A stretch of DNA of 64,000 bases from Prostheceraeus crozeri (Eukaryota > Platyhelminthes > Polycladida > Euryleptidae): NCBI GenBank assembly GCA_907163375.1, contig CAJQUW010008996.1, positions 129,001-193,000 on the forward strand, given 5' to 3'. Shown here piece after piece: positions 10,840-22,488 of the stretch. Below the pieces are notes generated by a model. That model did no database searches. It worked only from the letters and a program-made list of their open reading frames with translations, and was not told the DNA's origin. The translations under genes were made by a program, and so were the position numbers. Position 1 is the stretch's first letter; each line of letters begins with the position of its first letter.

Positions 10840-13800
10840 TAGTAGGTAAAGTTTCAGATGGTCAATTTCCATCAATTAATTGCGCGACGTTCCCAGTTAC
10901 TATATACAATGAAACTACTCTCGGTTTTGTAGAGCCACTTTTACAAAAGGCCGGACTATCGACTGAATCAATTGCTACAGTAAATTCGCCTCCCAAACAT
11001 TGGCTAAATTCTGTAAAACTCGACCTGACGCAACTTTTAAGCGGTGAGCTAGAACAACTGAAACAAGTATTAAATAAATATAGAAATGCTTTCTCTCAAG
11101 GTGAATATGATTTAGGACACCTTACGGCATGTCACCACAGGATGGATATCGGAAACCATCCGCCAATCCGCCAAAAGCCGTATAGAATTCCTCACGTTCA
11201 GAAAGAAGAGCTTCGGAACCATATACGAAATATGCTTGACTACAATATAATTCGCCCATCTAATGCACCCTTTAGTTAACCCGTAGTATTGGTCTCAAAA
11301 CGCGACGGGTCTACACGTTTCTGCATCGATTACAGAAAGTTGAATAAGATCACGTATCCGCAATGTCAACCACTTCCGCAATTAGAATCTGTCACAGATT
11401 GCCTACACAGAGCCAAGTATTTTTCGACATTAGATCTCGCTTCTCGATTCTGGCAGTTAGAAGAGGACAGACATAAAACTGCATTTACAACCCATCTTGG
11501 TAACTTTGAATTCGTCAGAATGCGCTTTGGTTTGAGTAACAGTCCGGCATGATTCATTTTGGCGTTAGAACTTGTATTGGCTGGGCTACAATACGTCGAT
11601 TGTATAACGTATTTAGATGACATAATAATCTTCGCTGAGACATTTACAGAACACATGCAAAAATTAGAGCGAATACTAAAGCGTCTGACCGAGTATGGCC
11701 TGAAACTCAAATTATCGAAATGCGACTTCGTAAAGCCAGAGGTTCAATTTCTAGGTCACGTCATGTCAGGCAACGGTCTACGTCCTAACGAAAACTAATA
11801 TTGAAAAATCCTACGCCAGCAAATACGAAACAGGTTCGTCAATTTTTGGGTTTGTGCAGCTATTACCGACGTTTTGTCAGAAATTTCGCCAAAATAGCGG
11901 CACCACTATTTGAGCTTATCAATAAGGACAAAAAGTTTTATTGGCAACAGGCTCAGCAAGACTCCTTCTTAAAGTTATGACCACCAATTTTAACAAACCC
12001 GAACTTCGATAAACCATTTCACCTCCAATCAGATGGCAGCGACACGGCAGTAGGAGTTGTTCTTAGTCAATATGTAAACGGCAGAGATCACCCAATAGCC
12101 TATGCCAGCAGAATATTACAAAAGCCAGAAAGGGCATATCCGACAGTCGAGAAAGAAGCCGCAGCTCTAATATTTGGAGTAAAACATTTTCGCGAATATC
12201 TCTGGGGAAAAAAATTATATTGTATCGTCGACTATGCACCTCTCAAATATCTTCTGAATCATAAAGACCCTTCTTCACGTCTGATGAGGTGGTCACTTTA
12301 TTTACAACAATACAAGTTTGAAATTGTTTATAGACCATGACGGGTTCACTCTAATGCCGATACACTCTCACGTCTACCCGAAAACATAAATTTGGTGAGT
12401 GAAATACAATCGAAATATGACTTCTCATCAGCTCAAATTTTGCAGCAACAAGATCCCTTGTATTCTGCCCTCATGCAGAAATTGCGCGGAGAGCCAATGC
12501 CGAAAAATTTACCAAGACCATTCTCAAAATTTATCACTGAAGAATGGTACAAATTTCGAATTGTAAAAAGTCTATTAAACTTTACATGTAAGTTGACGAA
12601 CACTTTCGGAAATGACTTAGCTTTGGCCCTTCCTCACGATATGCGTAGAAAAGTTTTCATAGAATTGCATGAAGGTGCCTTTGGAGGACACCTAGGAATA
12701 GAAAAACCACATCGCGCATTGCAAGATTTTACTATTGGCCTACAATAAAGAGTGATGTGACTGATTGGTGTCAAGCGTGTATGGCTTGTGCAACAAAGAA
12801 AAATCCTAAATAAAAATTTATCGTACCAATGGTTTCCATTGCGGTAAAAAGACCGATGTCTAGAATAGGAGTGGATCTTATTGGTCCACTACCCGTGACT
12901 TTGAACAAGAATAAATACATGGTAGTCTTTTCAGATTATTTCACGAAATGGCTTGAAGCTTTCGCTGTTCGTGACCAGAAAGCAACAGCCGTTGCCAGGC
13001 TATTTGTCGAAAACATTATCGCTGTGCACGGTTGTCCCGAATCCCTATTATCCGATCGAGGTAGAAATTTTACTTCAGAGTTATTACGAGAAGTTTGTAG
13101 ACTCACAAATGCCGATAGGGTGTACACATCGGCCTACCACGCTCAGACAGATGGCTTAGTAGAAAACTTTAACAAAACTTTACTGACAATGCTATCGTTT
13201 TACACAAGTCGAAACCAGAAAGATTGGGATACATTTTTGCCGTACATTCGCCTACAGATCCGCCGCTCATAGTTCTACCAAAGAAAGTCCATTTTTCTTA
13301 TTATATGGCCGCGACCCACGTCTGCCTAATGACTTAGTACTACGAGAATTTTCAGATTCTTCACAAAACGTGGATGATTATAAACATGACCTCGCCAGGG
13401 GGTTTAGAAAGTGTTTGGCACGTCACAAGTGTCACGATCAAGGAGGCCCAACAAAAACAAAAGAAATATTATGACCGCAATGTAACTTTTTCCGCCGAAA
13501 ATCTAGCGGTAGGGGACAGAGTATATCTTTATATCCCCAGCCGAACAAAAGCGCTATCTCCCAAACTCCAGTGCCGCTGGAAAGGCCCTATGAGGATTTT
13601 GCAGATTACCGATAGAAATTGTAAGATAGTACCAATACGTGAGCCACGTTCAAAGCCGCAGTGGGTTCACATAAATCGATTGAAGCTGGATAAAGCAGCA
13701 GGACTTCCGCCAGCCATTGAGATGGACAGAAACGAGGAAGGAACAGAGGACCAAGAGTTGGTCATGGATGAAATTGATGAAATTGATGATGAATTTGATA

Positions 13801-13925
13801 GTGATGAAAAAGATAAAGTTGCGCAACAAGTTGACATGTCCGGAACGCAGGTCGTTCCTCCTGATTGTACTGACCTCACGGGAGAGGCAGAGAAAAATAT
13901 TCAACCGGTTGAAAATCACCGATAA
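10840..13925 (+). mobile_element. Ty3/gypsy-type retroelement pol region, broken, no LTRs seen
   Basis: In order: linker, reverse transcriptase (RQKPYRIP, RFCIDYRKLNK, YLDDIIIF), RNase H, a zinc-type integrase N-terminus, integrase core (GVDLIGPLP, LSDRGRNFTSE, HAQTDGLVENFN) and a GPY/F-type C-terminal region (RCRWKGPMRIL-like) with an acidic tail. This order is diagnostic of Ty3/gypsy. Gag, protease and long terminal repeats are not visible, so it is a truncated fossil with about half a dozen breaks. It lies directly upstream of the Penelope-like element. Confidence 0.88.
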
Positions 13926-14125
13926 CCCCTCCGAAATAGAAAGGTAACTTACCTTAATTAATAACTGCCGACCGTTCAGTATAAAATATAAATATAAGAT
14001 AATATAAAATATATAAGATTATATAAAATATAAATAATAGATGTAATTGAAAATGGATAAAACTATAAAATGAAATTAAATCACACGTAGAAAGTAAAAG
14101 GAAAAACCAACAAATGTTCAGATAG

Positions 14126-14168
14126 AGCCCGACCGGTTTCTGCCTGGCTTGCAGGCTTATCAAGGGCT
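14126..14168 (-). ncRNA. Decayed type I hammerhead ribozyme motif, left repeat
   Basis: On the minus strand: stem I AGCCC, core TTGATAA, stem II GCCTG-caagc-CAGGC, then A-GAAA, a tiny stem III C-cg-G, the cleavage-site-like TC, and stem I partner GGGCT. All stems pair. Against the consensus CUGAUGA...GAAA the core has changes at two positions and an extra A before GAAA, so self-cleavage is probably weak or lost. Minimal type I hammerheads are known from Penelope-like elements. Confidence 0.6.
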
Positions 14169-14170
14169 AA

Positions 14171-15780
14171 ATGAATGTAGTGCATAAAGTATCGAGTAAT
14201 TTTATTGCCAAAACTATCGACAAATTTGGATTTCTGGAAACAGCTGTACCTAAAAATCTAAAATTCCGGCCTATAATATCGAGTGTTAATGCACCAAAAA
14301 GTCATTTAAGCTATTTTTTAGATGAAATCCTGAAACCCATAACTCGCAAACTGCAAAGTTACTGCAGGGATTCGTCGGATTTTATTTCGAAATTACCGTC
14401 TCATATGTCTGATGCTAAATTTGTCTCATTTGACATTATTTCACTTTACACGAATATTGATCACAATTTAGGAAATGAGGCAATAGCATATTGGATAACT
14501 AAATATCGGCAACTGATAAGCGATAGATTTTCTAGTGATTTTGTATTGGAAGGTATGAGCATTGTTTTAAAGAATAACTTCTTCGACTTTGATAATAAAA
14601 TTTATTTACAAATATCTGGCACAGCAATGGGTACAAAGGTAGCCCCAACCTACGCGACACTGACAGTTAGATTTTTGGAGGAGAGAATGTTTACTTTGAT
14701 GAAAAATATTTTAACAAGTAACGATTTTGAAATATTTCACAACAGTTCGTTGCGTTATTTAGACGACTGTTTTTTAATCTGGTAAAAAATTCGTTTGGGG
14801 ATGTTGACAATTTTCTTTCCATTTTGAATGGATTGGATAATAACTTGCGATTTACTATGGAAGAAGGCAATGAGAAAATTAGTTTTTTAGACGTCTTGAT
14901 ATACAAGGAAGGTGACAAAATAGAAAGGGATATTTTCTACAAAAATACAGACAGTCATAATCATGTTCCTTTCCATTCAGGGCACCCAAAGCATTTGATC
15001 AGAAATATTCCTTATGTACTTGCCAGGCGCATTAATTCCATTGTCTCAAAAAATGATATGAAAGAAATTCGTTTTGCAGAGATGAAAAACAGATTGTGAT
15101 AAAACTAGGTTACCCGGTTCATCTAATAGATGATTCAATCAGAAAATCAAAAACTGAACAAAACATTGGGAAACTAGCAAGTGACACTAACCAACACAAT
15201 CTCATATGTTCAGACATATAACCCAAACAATCCAAAAGTTTTTCAATACATCGTAACCCCAGTATTTGCAACACTACAATTAACGGAGTAATTTAGGAAT
15301 TCGAAATTAAGAGCCTCATACCGACAACCACCTTCCCTTCTTCAATTACTGCGGAAAAATAGACGATTTATCATATCTGGGGCTTCAAAATGTAATGACA
15401 AAAGGTGTTACTGTTGTCAGCATTTAATAACCGGGAGAGAACTGAACTATAAAATTGACAACGTTGACAAAACTTTTATTCTGAAATGAAATTTCAATTG
15501 CTCCTCCAAAAATATAGTATATGCTTTGCCATGTCGAGGATGCGAACAACTATATGTGGGTCAAACCGGTGACGCTTTGGTTCGAGGATCCGAGTTCATC
15601 GAGAACAATTAAATTTATCCCGATACAGAATGCTCTATGTCAGCAAGCAAGCATAGCTATGAGTGTGCGAAGAGCTTCAATCCTTCTTTTAATGTTATTC
15701 CCCTTCTTCAATTACCAGCTGAGTGCGATAGATTGCATCGAGAAAATAAAGAACAGATGTGTATTAAACTAATAAGACCG
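14171..15780 (+). pseudogene. Penelope-like reverse transcriptase plus GIY-YIG endonuclease, decayed
   Basis: The RT part (to 14785, continuing in another frame at 14824) shows KFRPIISSVNAPKS, FVSFDIISLYTNI, ISGTAMGTKVAPTYA and the catalytic YLDDCFL, all typical of Penelope/Neptune elements. A later block reads IVYALPCRGCEQLYVGQTG (near 15520), the GIY-YIG-associated region that follows RT in this class. A stop/frameshift ends the RT frame at 14783, and further stops separate it from the endonuclease part, so the copy is inactive. The ATG at 14171 falls inside the inverted repeat. Confidence 0.82.
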
Positions 15781-15954
15781 TCACTGAATAGGGATATAGG
15801 CACATCGACTTGATAAGATATCTCATTTTTCTATCACAGTGGTGACAGTGTGCAAACATGAATATTTTTCTTTTCATTATCATGTTTATGATTGAGTTAT
15901 CTAGTTCTATGATTACTGAACTACGATGTATTTTGATTTTGAATACATTCATTT

Positions 15955-15997
15955 AGCCTTTGATAAGCCTGCAAGCCAGGCAGAAACCGGTCGGGCT
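15955..15997 (+). ncRNA. Decayed type I hammerhead ribozyme motif, right repeat
   Basis: The same structure as the left copy in inverted orientation, with AGCCT pairing to GGGCT through one wobble. It shows the same altered core, so the changes predate or were copied with the duplication of the terminal repeat. Confidence 0.6.
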
Positions 15998-16051
15998 CTA
16001 TCTGAACATTTGTTGGTTTTTCCTTTTACTTTCTACGTGTGATTTAATTTC

Positions 16052-16052
<1 letters not shown>

Positions 16053-16100
<48 letters not shown>
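16053..16100. repeat. (TA)n microsatellite
   Basis: About 24 uninterrupted TA dinucleotides immediately after the right Penelope inverted repeat. Confidence 0.97.
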
Positions 16101-16102
<2 letters not shown>

Positions 16103-17604
16103 TAATGAACTATACCAAGCTAGTTACAATCTGTTGATAATAACTGCTTGATTATAGGGATATACAAATAAAGAAAATTAATGCAATTATATTTTCTCTT
16201 ATCACTGAAAAACTATCTCTACAAAAGAAGCAACTGCATGTGAAGATGACTTAGTAATACCCACAGTGTTGACTAATAAAGTTCACTAGTTGAATTAAAC
16301 TATAGTCAATAGCAATTGTGGGACTTGTGCGATGTGCAGGATAATATCCATTATGCATTAATAACTATATAAGAGTTACCTGCTTACAAAACTATACATT
16401 ATATCTCTATATATACGATGTCCCAAGTTAGTCTCCTTAGAAAGCAGAAATGATTGTTGAAGAAGTTGTATATGTGTCCAAAAGGAGACCACTGTATATG
16501 TTCCAATCTCTACATACTTGTGACTAAAAGTGATCAACATTATAACACGCTCTAACGTCTATGCAGATTCTTGTTACATACATGTACAGTACACGTATTT
16601 GTGACTGGTGATTAACTACATGACTCTCTATAACCGATTTCTACTGCAATGTATCTTCGAAACATGATTGCATGAATACTTCAGGATGACAAGTATTGCA
16701 CCTTTTCATATGCATTTCATCCTTGTTACTTGCACATAGCTCTGAGGTGACAAACTCTGTAATTTCTTTTAATTTTCACTTATAATTTTGTGAATAGAGA
16801 GGTTCGCATGAGAATGTTGTCGAGTATGGGTGTGCTATTATATGAACAAGTAGAATAATGTTGTTGTCTGACTGGATAATCTTCCAAGGTTGTTGCCGAG
16901 TAATGAGAATAAAGTCTTATTGCATGAATTCTTTTGATCATCTTCTATCAAATTGTGTCATATCTATATCTCCCTTGTTGTTGAGAACCATATTTTCGTC
17001 TACATGTAAATAGAACCATTTCTTTACGACTTTCGTTTGCTTTTTCGTTTGCTTCGGTGTTTGATGTGTACTCGTACAATACCTCTTTCTTTCTGTCTGC
17101 AATCTTTCAAACATTGTCCACCTCAGCCTCATGTAAATGAATGTTCATTGTGTGCATGTTCTTATAAAAACTGCATCATTACATGTGTTCCTGACAATTT
17201 TATCACGTATATTTTTATAGCCTCAGCTTTTCTAAAACGAGACCTCTTCTCTTGATTGTAATCTTCCATCTTCTCTATCAGCAGAACATTATCATTCATG
17301 TGTATCAACCTCTGAACAATTAATTATCCTTCGTGCATATGATGCTTTCTGACAATCTGATGACGTGGAGGTCATCCTACAAAGGGCGAACGTATGTGAC
17401 CTCTGCTCTATCGCGTATTTTCCACTTATCGGCGAACGGAGAGAATTTACACTCTCCTGAACTTTGATATCAGGTTAAAACTTTTGATTAGTGACTTATG
17501 AATCAGATGGCGAGACGGAAAATGATGCACACGGTTACTATCGCGCCATCTAAATCTGCTTTGATTGCTGATCCCCATAACGGTCCAATGACGGGCAGAG
17601 CAGC
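16101..17604. other. Host-like sequence without recognised gene
   Basis: AT-rich, with no long open frame that looks coding. The last ~150 bp (from about 17380) are richer in GC and CpG and lead up to the Polinton B insertion site. An open frame starting at 17498 crosses into the Polinton and is not convincing as a gene. Confidence 0.5.
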
Positions 17605-17610
17605 TCCGCG

Positions 17611-18100
17611 AGTAGTAAGTAAATCTACACCACTGGACCGCGCAAGATGGCCGCCGTCGCTGACGTCCCCCCCTCCTGTCAGACGAGTTGGCCGTGGTCC
17701 GCCACCAGCTTGCTTCGCGTCTGACGTCCCCCCCCTCCTGTCAGACGAGTTGGCCGTGGTCCGCCTCTGTCTTGCTTCGCGTCTGACTCCACCCCCTCTG
17801 GCGCGACGACGTAGCGAGAGGTGGTTTGTGATGCGCTCTCCAGGTTGGCGTGGTGTGCCGGCCAGGTTGGGAGGGTGGAATGTCGGTGTCGGACCTCACC
17901 TGAAAAAATCCTAAGTGTCAGAGTGACTTTGTATGGACAAAATTTTGAAAATTTTCCAAAGTGTCGCATTTCGACCTGGGCCCTTTACCAAAACAGTTTC
18001 CATCAAATTTCACCGACGTCCCCCCCCCCCCGGCACCGATCTTCCAATTTCGGTTCTAGTGATCGTAGAAAGTCGTGCAATAACTCGTTTGAAAACTAAG
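17611..18100 (+). repeat. Left terminal inverted repeat of Polinton B, with target duplication outside
   Basis: Pairs with 44690-45143 on the opposite strand. It holds a ~65-bp internal duplication (a GACGTCCCCCCC to GCTTCGCGTCTGAC block) that the right copy has once. It also carries a shared module with AAAAAATCCTAAGTGTC and a long C tract near 18020. The adjacent host hexamer TCCGCG (17605-17610) is the target duplication. Confidence 0.9.
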
Positions 18101-18329
18101 AGTGAGACAAATTCAGTAAAAGAAACGGCTTGTTCATATCTGTCTTCGTTTAGATGTGAGACGCCATTTAAGATTTTGGAGATTGGCGAAAAACGACAGA
18201 GTTAGAATTTCCCAAGAAACAGCTCCAGCGGACGAACGAAGGCTCGGATTGGTAAACGGAGGCCAGATTTGGAATCAGCTTGATGTTATTGTCCAATGAG
18301 GATCGTCATCCAATGAGAATCAAGCATTT

Positions 18330-18342
18330 CTATATAAATAGC
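18330..18342 (+). promoter_or_regulatory. TATA box of the Polinton B left-end gene
   Basis: CTATATAAATAG about 100 bp upstream of the ATG at 18435, followed by a short CT-rich leader. Two CCAAT-like words (near 18291 and 18309) lie just upstream. Confidence 0.7.
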
Positions 18343-18434
18343 GAGCCTTCCACAGTGAGAATCATTCCATCGTTGAATCACACGAGTGACGGACGCACAT
18401 TTTCTCTCTCTCTCTATTCTATTATCCAACTAAA

Positions 18435-19209
18435 ATGGTAAGTCACTACTTCCCTCCCTCTCCTCCCTTGAACGTAAACTTAATACAATCTTTTTCATTT
18501 TCAGGCATCTACTCCATCTGCTGCACTAGTAGGACAAAATGGCGGTCAAACGTTACAAGGTTCGCTACGATCAGATCATCTACAACTGAGGCCAGTGGAA
18601 GAAACAACCAAGGTACATAATCCTACACCGCCACAGCGTAAATTTAAACAAGTCTTGCGGTATGACGATCATAGCGTAGTACTCCAAACGGGAATGCTCC
18701 CTTCCACGGATGTCAAGATAATGCACAATCAGTATGGGGACTACATACTGATCCCCGTGAGTCCGTACATTCGCCGCCAACTTGATATTATTGAGGAGTA
18801 CGTGACATTAAATATGGACAATTCTACTACTCTTGCTCAAGAGTGGAAGGCGAGAGATGACAAGGATACTCCCTATAGAAAGATTTGGGATGGTAATCAC
18901 ATTTGCCTACCGGTATCACATTGGTGTACTTACTATAAGAAGGAGAGAGATCATTCAACATCCATCACATGCGACGAGTTCGGAGAAGGTACTTGGGATA
19001 TCCTTTTCAAAGTGAATGGGCTATATTATGGTCGGCACAAGGATATTAAAATAGCCTCTCTCTCCATGCATATAGAATCCATCCTATATATTCCAAAACC
19101 ACCCAACGTGGATGACATAATTGATCAAATCCTCAACAGCAGTGGTACGAAGCGCAAGTCGGAGATGAATGCTACCTCAAAACGCAAATCAAAGAAGGAG
19201 AATTACTAG
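18435..19209 (+). CDS. Polinton B left-end gene, possible ssDNA-binding protein, with intron after the ATG
   Basis: The initiator ATG at 18435 is followed at once by a 67-bp GT-AG intron (18438-18504; GTAAGT...TTTTCAG). The second exon stays open to 19209 and gives about 235 residues. The body alternates hydrophobic strands with short polar turns (DYILIPVSPYI, WDGNHICLPVSHW, GTWDILFKVNGLYYG) and ends in a Lys/Arg-rich, NLS-like tail (KRKSEMNATSKRKSKK). This could be an OB-type ssDNA-binding protein working with the protein-primed polymerase, but I do not recognise the family with certainty. A broken homologue lies at 9509-9929. The gene has a good TATA box and looks whole. Confidence 0.6.
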
Positions 19210-19243
19210 TCCTTTCCTTACTCTACCCTATGACAATTCGCTT

Positions 19244-19390
19244 ATGTGCTTTGAGTGTCGTAGACGTGGTCTTATTAGATACATTTTACTTCTTCGTTGC
19301 CATCATATCATTTGTGTATTTTGTCGTGAAAAGCATCGATGTAATTCTTCATTTTGTAATATGTTAGAGAACGTTTCCTTAGATGTGTAA
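19244..19390 (+). CDS. Short RING-like zinc finger protein, Polinton B
   Basis: Starting at the ATG at 19244, about 48 residues with Cys/His spacing of a small RING: CFEC, then RCHHIICVFC, then a Cys pair in HRCNSSFC. RING domains commonly recruit E2 ubiquitin ligases. In adenovirus-like and adinto-like elements, small zinc proteins at the ends often act on the host cell, so the same is inferred here. The protein is unusually short for a complete RING and may be only part of a spliced gene. Confidence 0.45.
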   Translation: MCFECRRRGLIRYILLLRCHHIICVFCREKHRCNSSFCNMLENVSLDV

Positions 19391-19421
19391 ATTTCCGTTT
19401 TAGGCTTCTATCATCATTTTT

Positions 19422-22260
19422 ATGGATTGTGAGGGTGAACCTGTACAGGAGCTCAGTGCTATTGCTATGAACAATTGGACATATCAGATTGTTAGTGTCG
19501 ATCATCAACATGCCAACTGCGATCCCAATGTTGATCAATGGGCGAGAAAACACATTCATGGACTTAATGTGAAATATTTGCAAGACTATGGCTTTTCTTG
19601 TGAGAGTGCCCTTCTTAAATGGATTTAAATGGAGGTGGAATTATATGTTATCATAAATCCAACTTGAAAGTCTCAATTGTAAGTAACTCTTATTTTTCTG
19701 ACATCAAATCAAATGTTTTGTGTTACCGAATTGACGACTTGGACGTCACCGTTTGCGCCGTGTATCATCCTTACTCGGGTAAAATTCAAGCGCATTCTAA
19801 ACTGTTAGACTATATTCAGATTATGATCGACAACAGTCATAGTAATCATTTTATCTTGATTGGTGACATTAATGATTTGAGACATCACATCAATGATTTT
19901 TATTTGTTGAATAACTTTCAGCAACTTGTGAACATGTCCACTAGAGGGAATAATGTGCTTGATGTTATTGCTTCCAACTTACCGTATAAGTTTGATTCTC
20001 CTCGTTGTATTGCACCCTTGGGTCGCTCTGACCACAAAGGTGTCTTTATCAATAGGATTGACTCGTTGAATGTGACAACTACCAAAGTCAAGGTGTGTTA
20101 TTTTTCACCATCCTCTTTTGCGTTGTGTTATCGTTTTCTCTCTTTTGTTGATTGGCATGAGTTTTTCTTACTCGAGGATGACGTGAATGTTGCAGTTGAG
20201 CGCTTTCAAATGTTTCTTCGCTATATCTTTTTTGTTTTTTCTGATGAAAGAACCGTCCGTATGCGTAATATTGACCCGCCTTGGATGTCCCCTGCACTGA
20301 AACTACTTTCTGATGCTCGTGATCGGGCTCTTTCTAAGGATAATTATCCCAAATACTCACGTCTAAGGGAAAAATTCCTAGCGGCTGTTCTTGCTGCCAA
20401 AAAACAACACTCCTCTCGTCTGACATCCTCTTCAACCTCTCAGAGATGGAAAGCCATCAATAATCAAATCAAGTGTAAGAACCAATCTGCTCCTCTGGAC
20501 CAAGCCACTGTTTACGATCTGGATGACAAGTTCCATTCAGCCTTTTCTCCCCCTGACTTACATTTATTTACTGATCACCGTCCCAGGTCCCGTACCACTC
20601 CCTTTAGTGTCACTGAATCTTTGGTGTAAATATGATCCGTCAATGTAAATCCAATTCGACCGGCCCCGATGAAATTCCTGGCTTTTTCTACCGCTCCTTC
20701 GCTGAGGTGCTTGCCCCTCCTCTTACCATTCTGTACAATAGATGTCTTGTTAATGGTGAGTTCCCCTCTCCTTGGAAATCTGCAAATATCATCTCTATTC
20801 CGAAAGGCAAAACCGGGCATCGCCCCATTTCGATTTTACCATTTTGCAGCAAAGTCCTTGAGCAACTCATAAGAGATCACATTCTTTTACCATCTCTTTC
20901 CCATAATTTTAACCCACGTCAGTTCGGCTTCGTCCCTAACGGCTTAGGCGGGTGTACTAATGCCTTGATTGCAATTCGTCTCACCATTCTTCAACACATT
21001 ACGAGTAGTCAATCCCATTATGCCAAAGAAGTTGCTATCGATTTTCGCTCGGCCTTCGACTCTGTGAGTCACTCTACCCTTCTCAATTCCCTCATGCAAA
21101 ACTTTGATTGTCATCCATTTCCGCTTAAATTTATACGTAGCTTTCTTTCTAATCGCTTTCAACGCGTTCTGGTTAATGGCATTGCTGCACCTTGGATGAA
21201 AATCAGCAGTGGTGTTCCCCAAGGTTCCATTCTCGATCCTATCCTTTTTGTCTCCCTCATAGATGATTTCCCTCTCCTCTGCAATACCAAAGTCATTGCC
21301 TATGCTGATGATGTCACGTTGGCTTATCTGGGTGATGAGAAGTGTGTTGACGACTGTCAGAATGTTGTTGATGAGTTTTATGGTTGGTCTAAGAACAAAA
21401 AGCTCACTATCAATCCTGACAAAACTAAATGTTTGACTGTATCTAGAAAGCAGTGTACTTCAGCGATTCCGAACATTGTTATTAACGACTCTGTTATCCA
21501 AAATGTGAAAAACTTGAAAAATTTAGGTGTCGTTTTTTCTGATAATGCCAAATGGAATGAATAATTTCCGTACTTGTTTAGCAAATGTTGTTACGCCATG
21601 TCTGTTGTTAAACGTCTCAAAAGTAACAATAGTCCGGGCAATGTTATTTCGCAAGCATATTTAAGTTTTGCTTACTGCCACATCAGTTTTTGCTGGCCCG
21701 TCATCTGTGATGTTAACAAAGCGCTGTTCGACAAACTTTTACGTCTTGACCGAGTTGCCAGGAGGTTGGCTAATGTCCCTCCTAATGTTCCTAGTCTCCA
21801 GAATATGCTGGAGAAATGTTGTAACAAGCTCATGCGGACATTTTCTATGCAAAAAGACATTCATCCCTTAGCGGAGTTTTTTGACATTCGTGAACATGAA
21901 AGAAACATTCGACATACAAGAAGTCTTCTACATTACGCAGACGCTCTGCGACCTATTATAACTCTTTTGTAAAATACTCGATGTATACATGACTTTGCCC
22001 TTGTGTATTTCACCCATTCTGTCATTACCGCCATTTGTTTTGACAAAATAAAGAATTCTTATTATTATTATTGACTTTAAACGATGGTTAGCTGCTTTCA
22101 ATGTTATACGCATCTTTTGTAATAATCCTGGTAAGGAGAGGAAAGTATTTCCCAATCTAATCATTGATGATATTTTGCTCCCGCCTTGGGATAGTAGAGT
22201 GAAGCAACACTACCATGAAGTCACGAAACGTTTTAAGTATTTGTGTGTTCCTATTTTGTC
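19422..22260 (+). pseudogene. Possible DEDD-type exonuclease gene of Polinton B, interrupted by a LINE
   Basis: The part before the LINE starts MDCEGEPVQELSAIAM, an Asp-x-Glu start with an acid-polar pattern seen in DEDD 3'-5' exonucleases, and continues with WARKHIHGL. The remaining part resumes after the LINE and ends near 22260. Exonuclease identity is a guess from one motif. The insertion of the LINE has inactivated this gene. Confidence 0.4.
19626..22072 (+). mobile_element. LINE 1, CR1/L2-like non-LTR retrotransposon, 5'-truncated, inside Polinton B
   Basis: It begins inside the endonuclease domain (GGGIICYHKSNL), which runs to 20629 with GDIND, STRGNNVLDVI and GRSDHKGVF. Reverse transcriptase follows (20632-21564) with GPDEIPGFFYRSF, RPISILPFCSKVLE, SGVPQGSILDPILF and the catalytic AYADDVTLAYL. 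A C-terminal block (21574-21972) is in the same frame after one stop. A frameshift separates endonuclease and RT. The 3' end has AATAAA and a (TTA)n tail (to about 22072), as in CR1/L2-type LINEs. No clear target duplication was seen. Confidence 0.9.
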
Positions 22261-22475
22261 TGTTCGTTGTAGTAGCTACGTTCATAACCAATGCTTCTTT
22301 CCTCCTTACCTCAACACTGCCAAAGTCCTGTATGGTTATCATTGCTCGCTGTATGATAGTTACCAGCTGTATCTATTTTATCTGTTTCAAACCATTGATT
22401 TATAATGCATGCTTGTTACAGTTATTCAATAAATGTTACTATGAGAAGAGTTGTTTTCATGCAATGGATGGTTAG
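22215..22475 (+). CDS. Small two-pass membrane protein, Polinton B
   Basis: 86 residues. Two hydrophobic stretches (VLSICVFLFCLFVVVATFI and MVIIARCMIVTSCIYFICF) predict two membrane spans separated by a short loop, with a Cys-rich C-terminal tail. It starts inside the end of the preceding gene and lies just upstream of the polymerase-domain-like gene. Unknown family. Small membrane proteins are common near the ends of Polintons and adenoviruses, but a chance open frame cannot be excluded. Confidence 0.35.
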   Translation: MKSRNVLSICVFLFCLFVVVATFITNASFLLTSTLPKSCMVIIARCMIVTSCIYFICFKPLIYNACLLQLFNKCYYEKSCFHAMDG

Positions 22476-22488
22476 ATAAAGGGCGATC

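Larger units (their letters stand above)
14071..16052 (+). mobile_element. Penelope-like element flanked by inverted repeats
   Basis: A reverse transcriptase and a GIY-YIG-type endonuclease, both on the plus strand, lie between a ~106-bp inverted repeat (14071-14176 and 15946-16052). Both repeat copies hold a hammerhead-ribozyme-like core, as described for Penelope-like terminal repeats. Inverted rather than direct terminal repeats are a known Penelope-like arrangement. The right repeat runs into a TA microsatellite. The coding region is decayed. Confidence 0.82.

Noticed and set aside
10840-13925. Long terminal repeats around the gypsy pol region
   Set aside because: I compared flanks on both sides by eye and found no direct repeat; the element appears truncated.
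13954-14163. Minus-strand frame at the Penelope left repeat
   Set aside because: It covers the inverted repeat and AT-rich DNA; the same frame on the other repeat shows that it comes from the repeat.
17498-17914. GC-rich 138-codon frame across the left Polinton B end
   Set aside because: It runs from flanking DNA into the terminal inverted repeat, and its length follows from the GC-rich repeat, not from coding.
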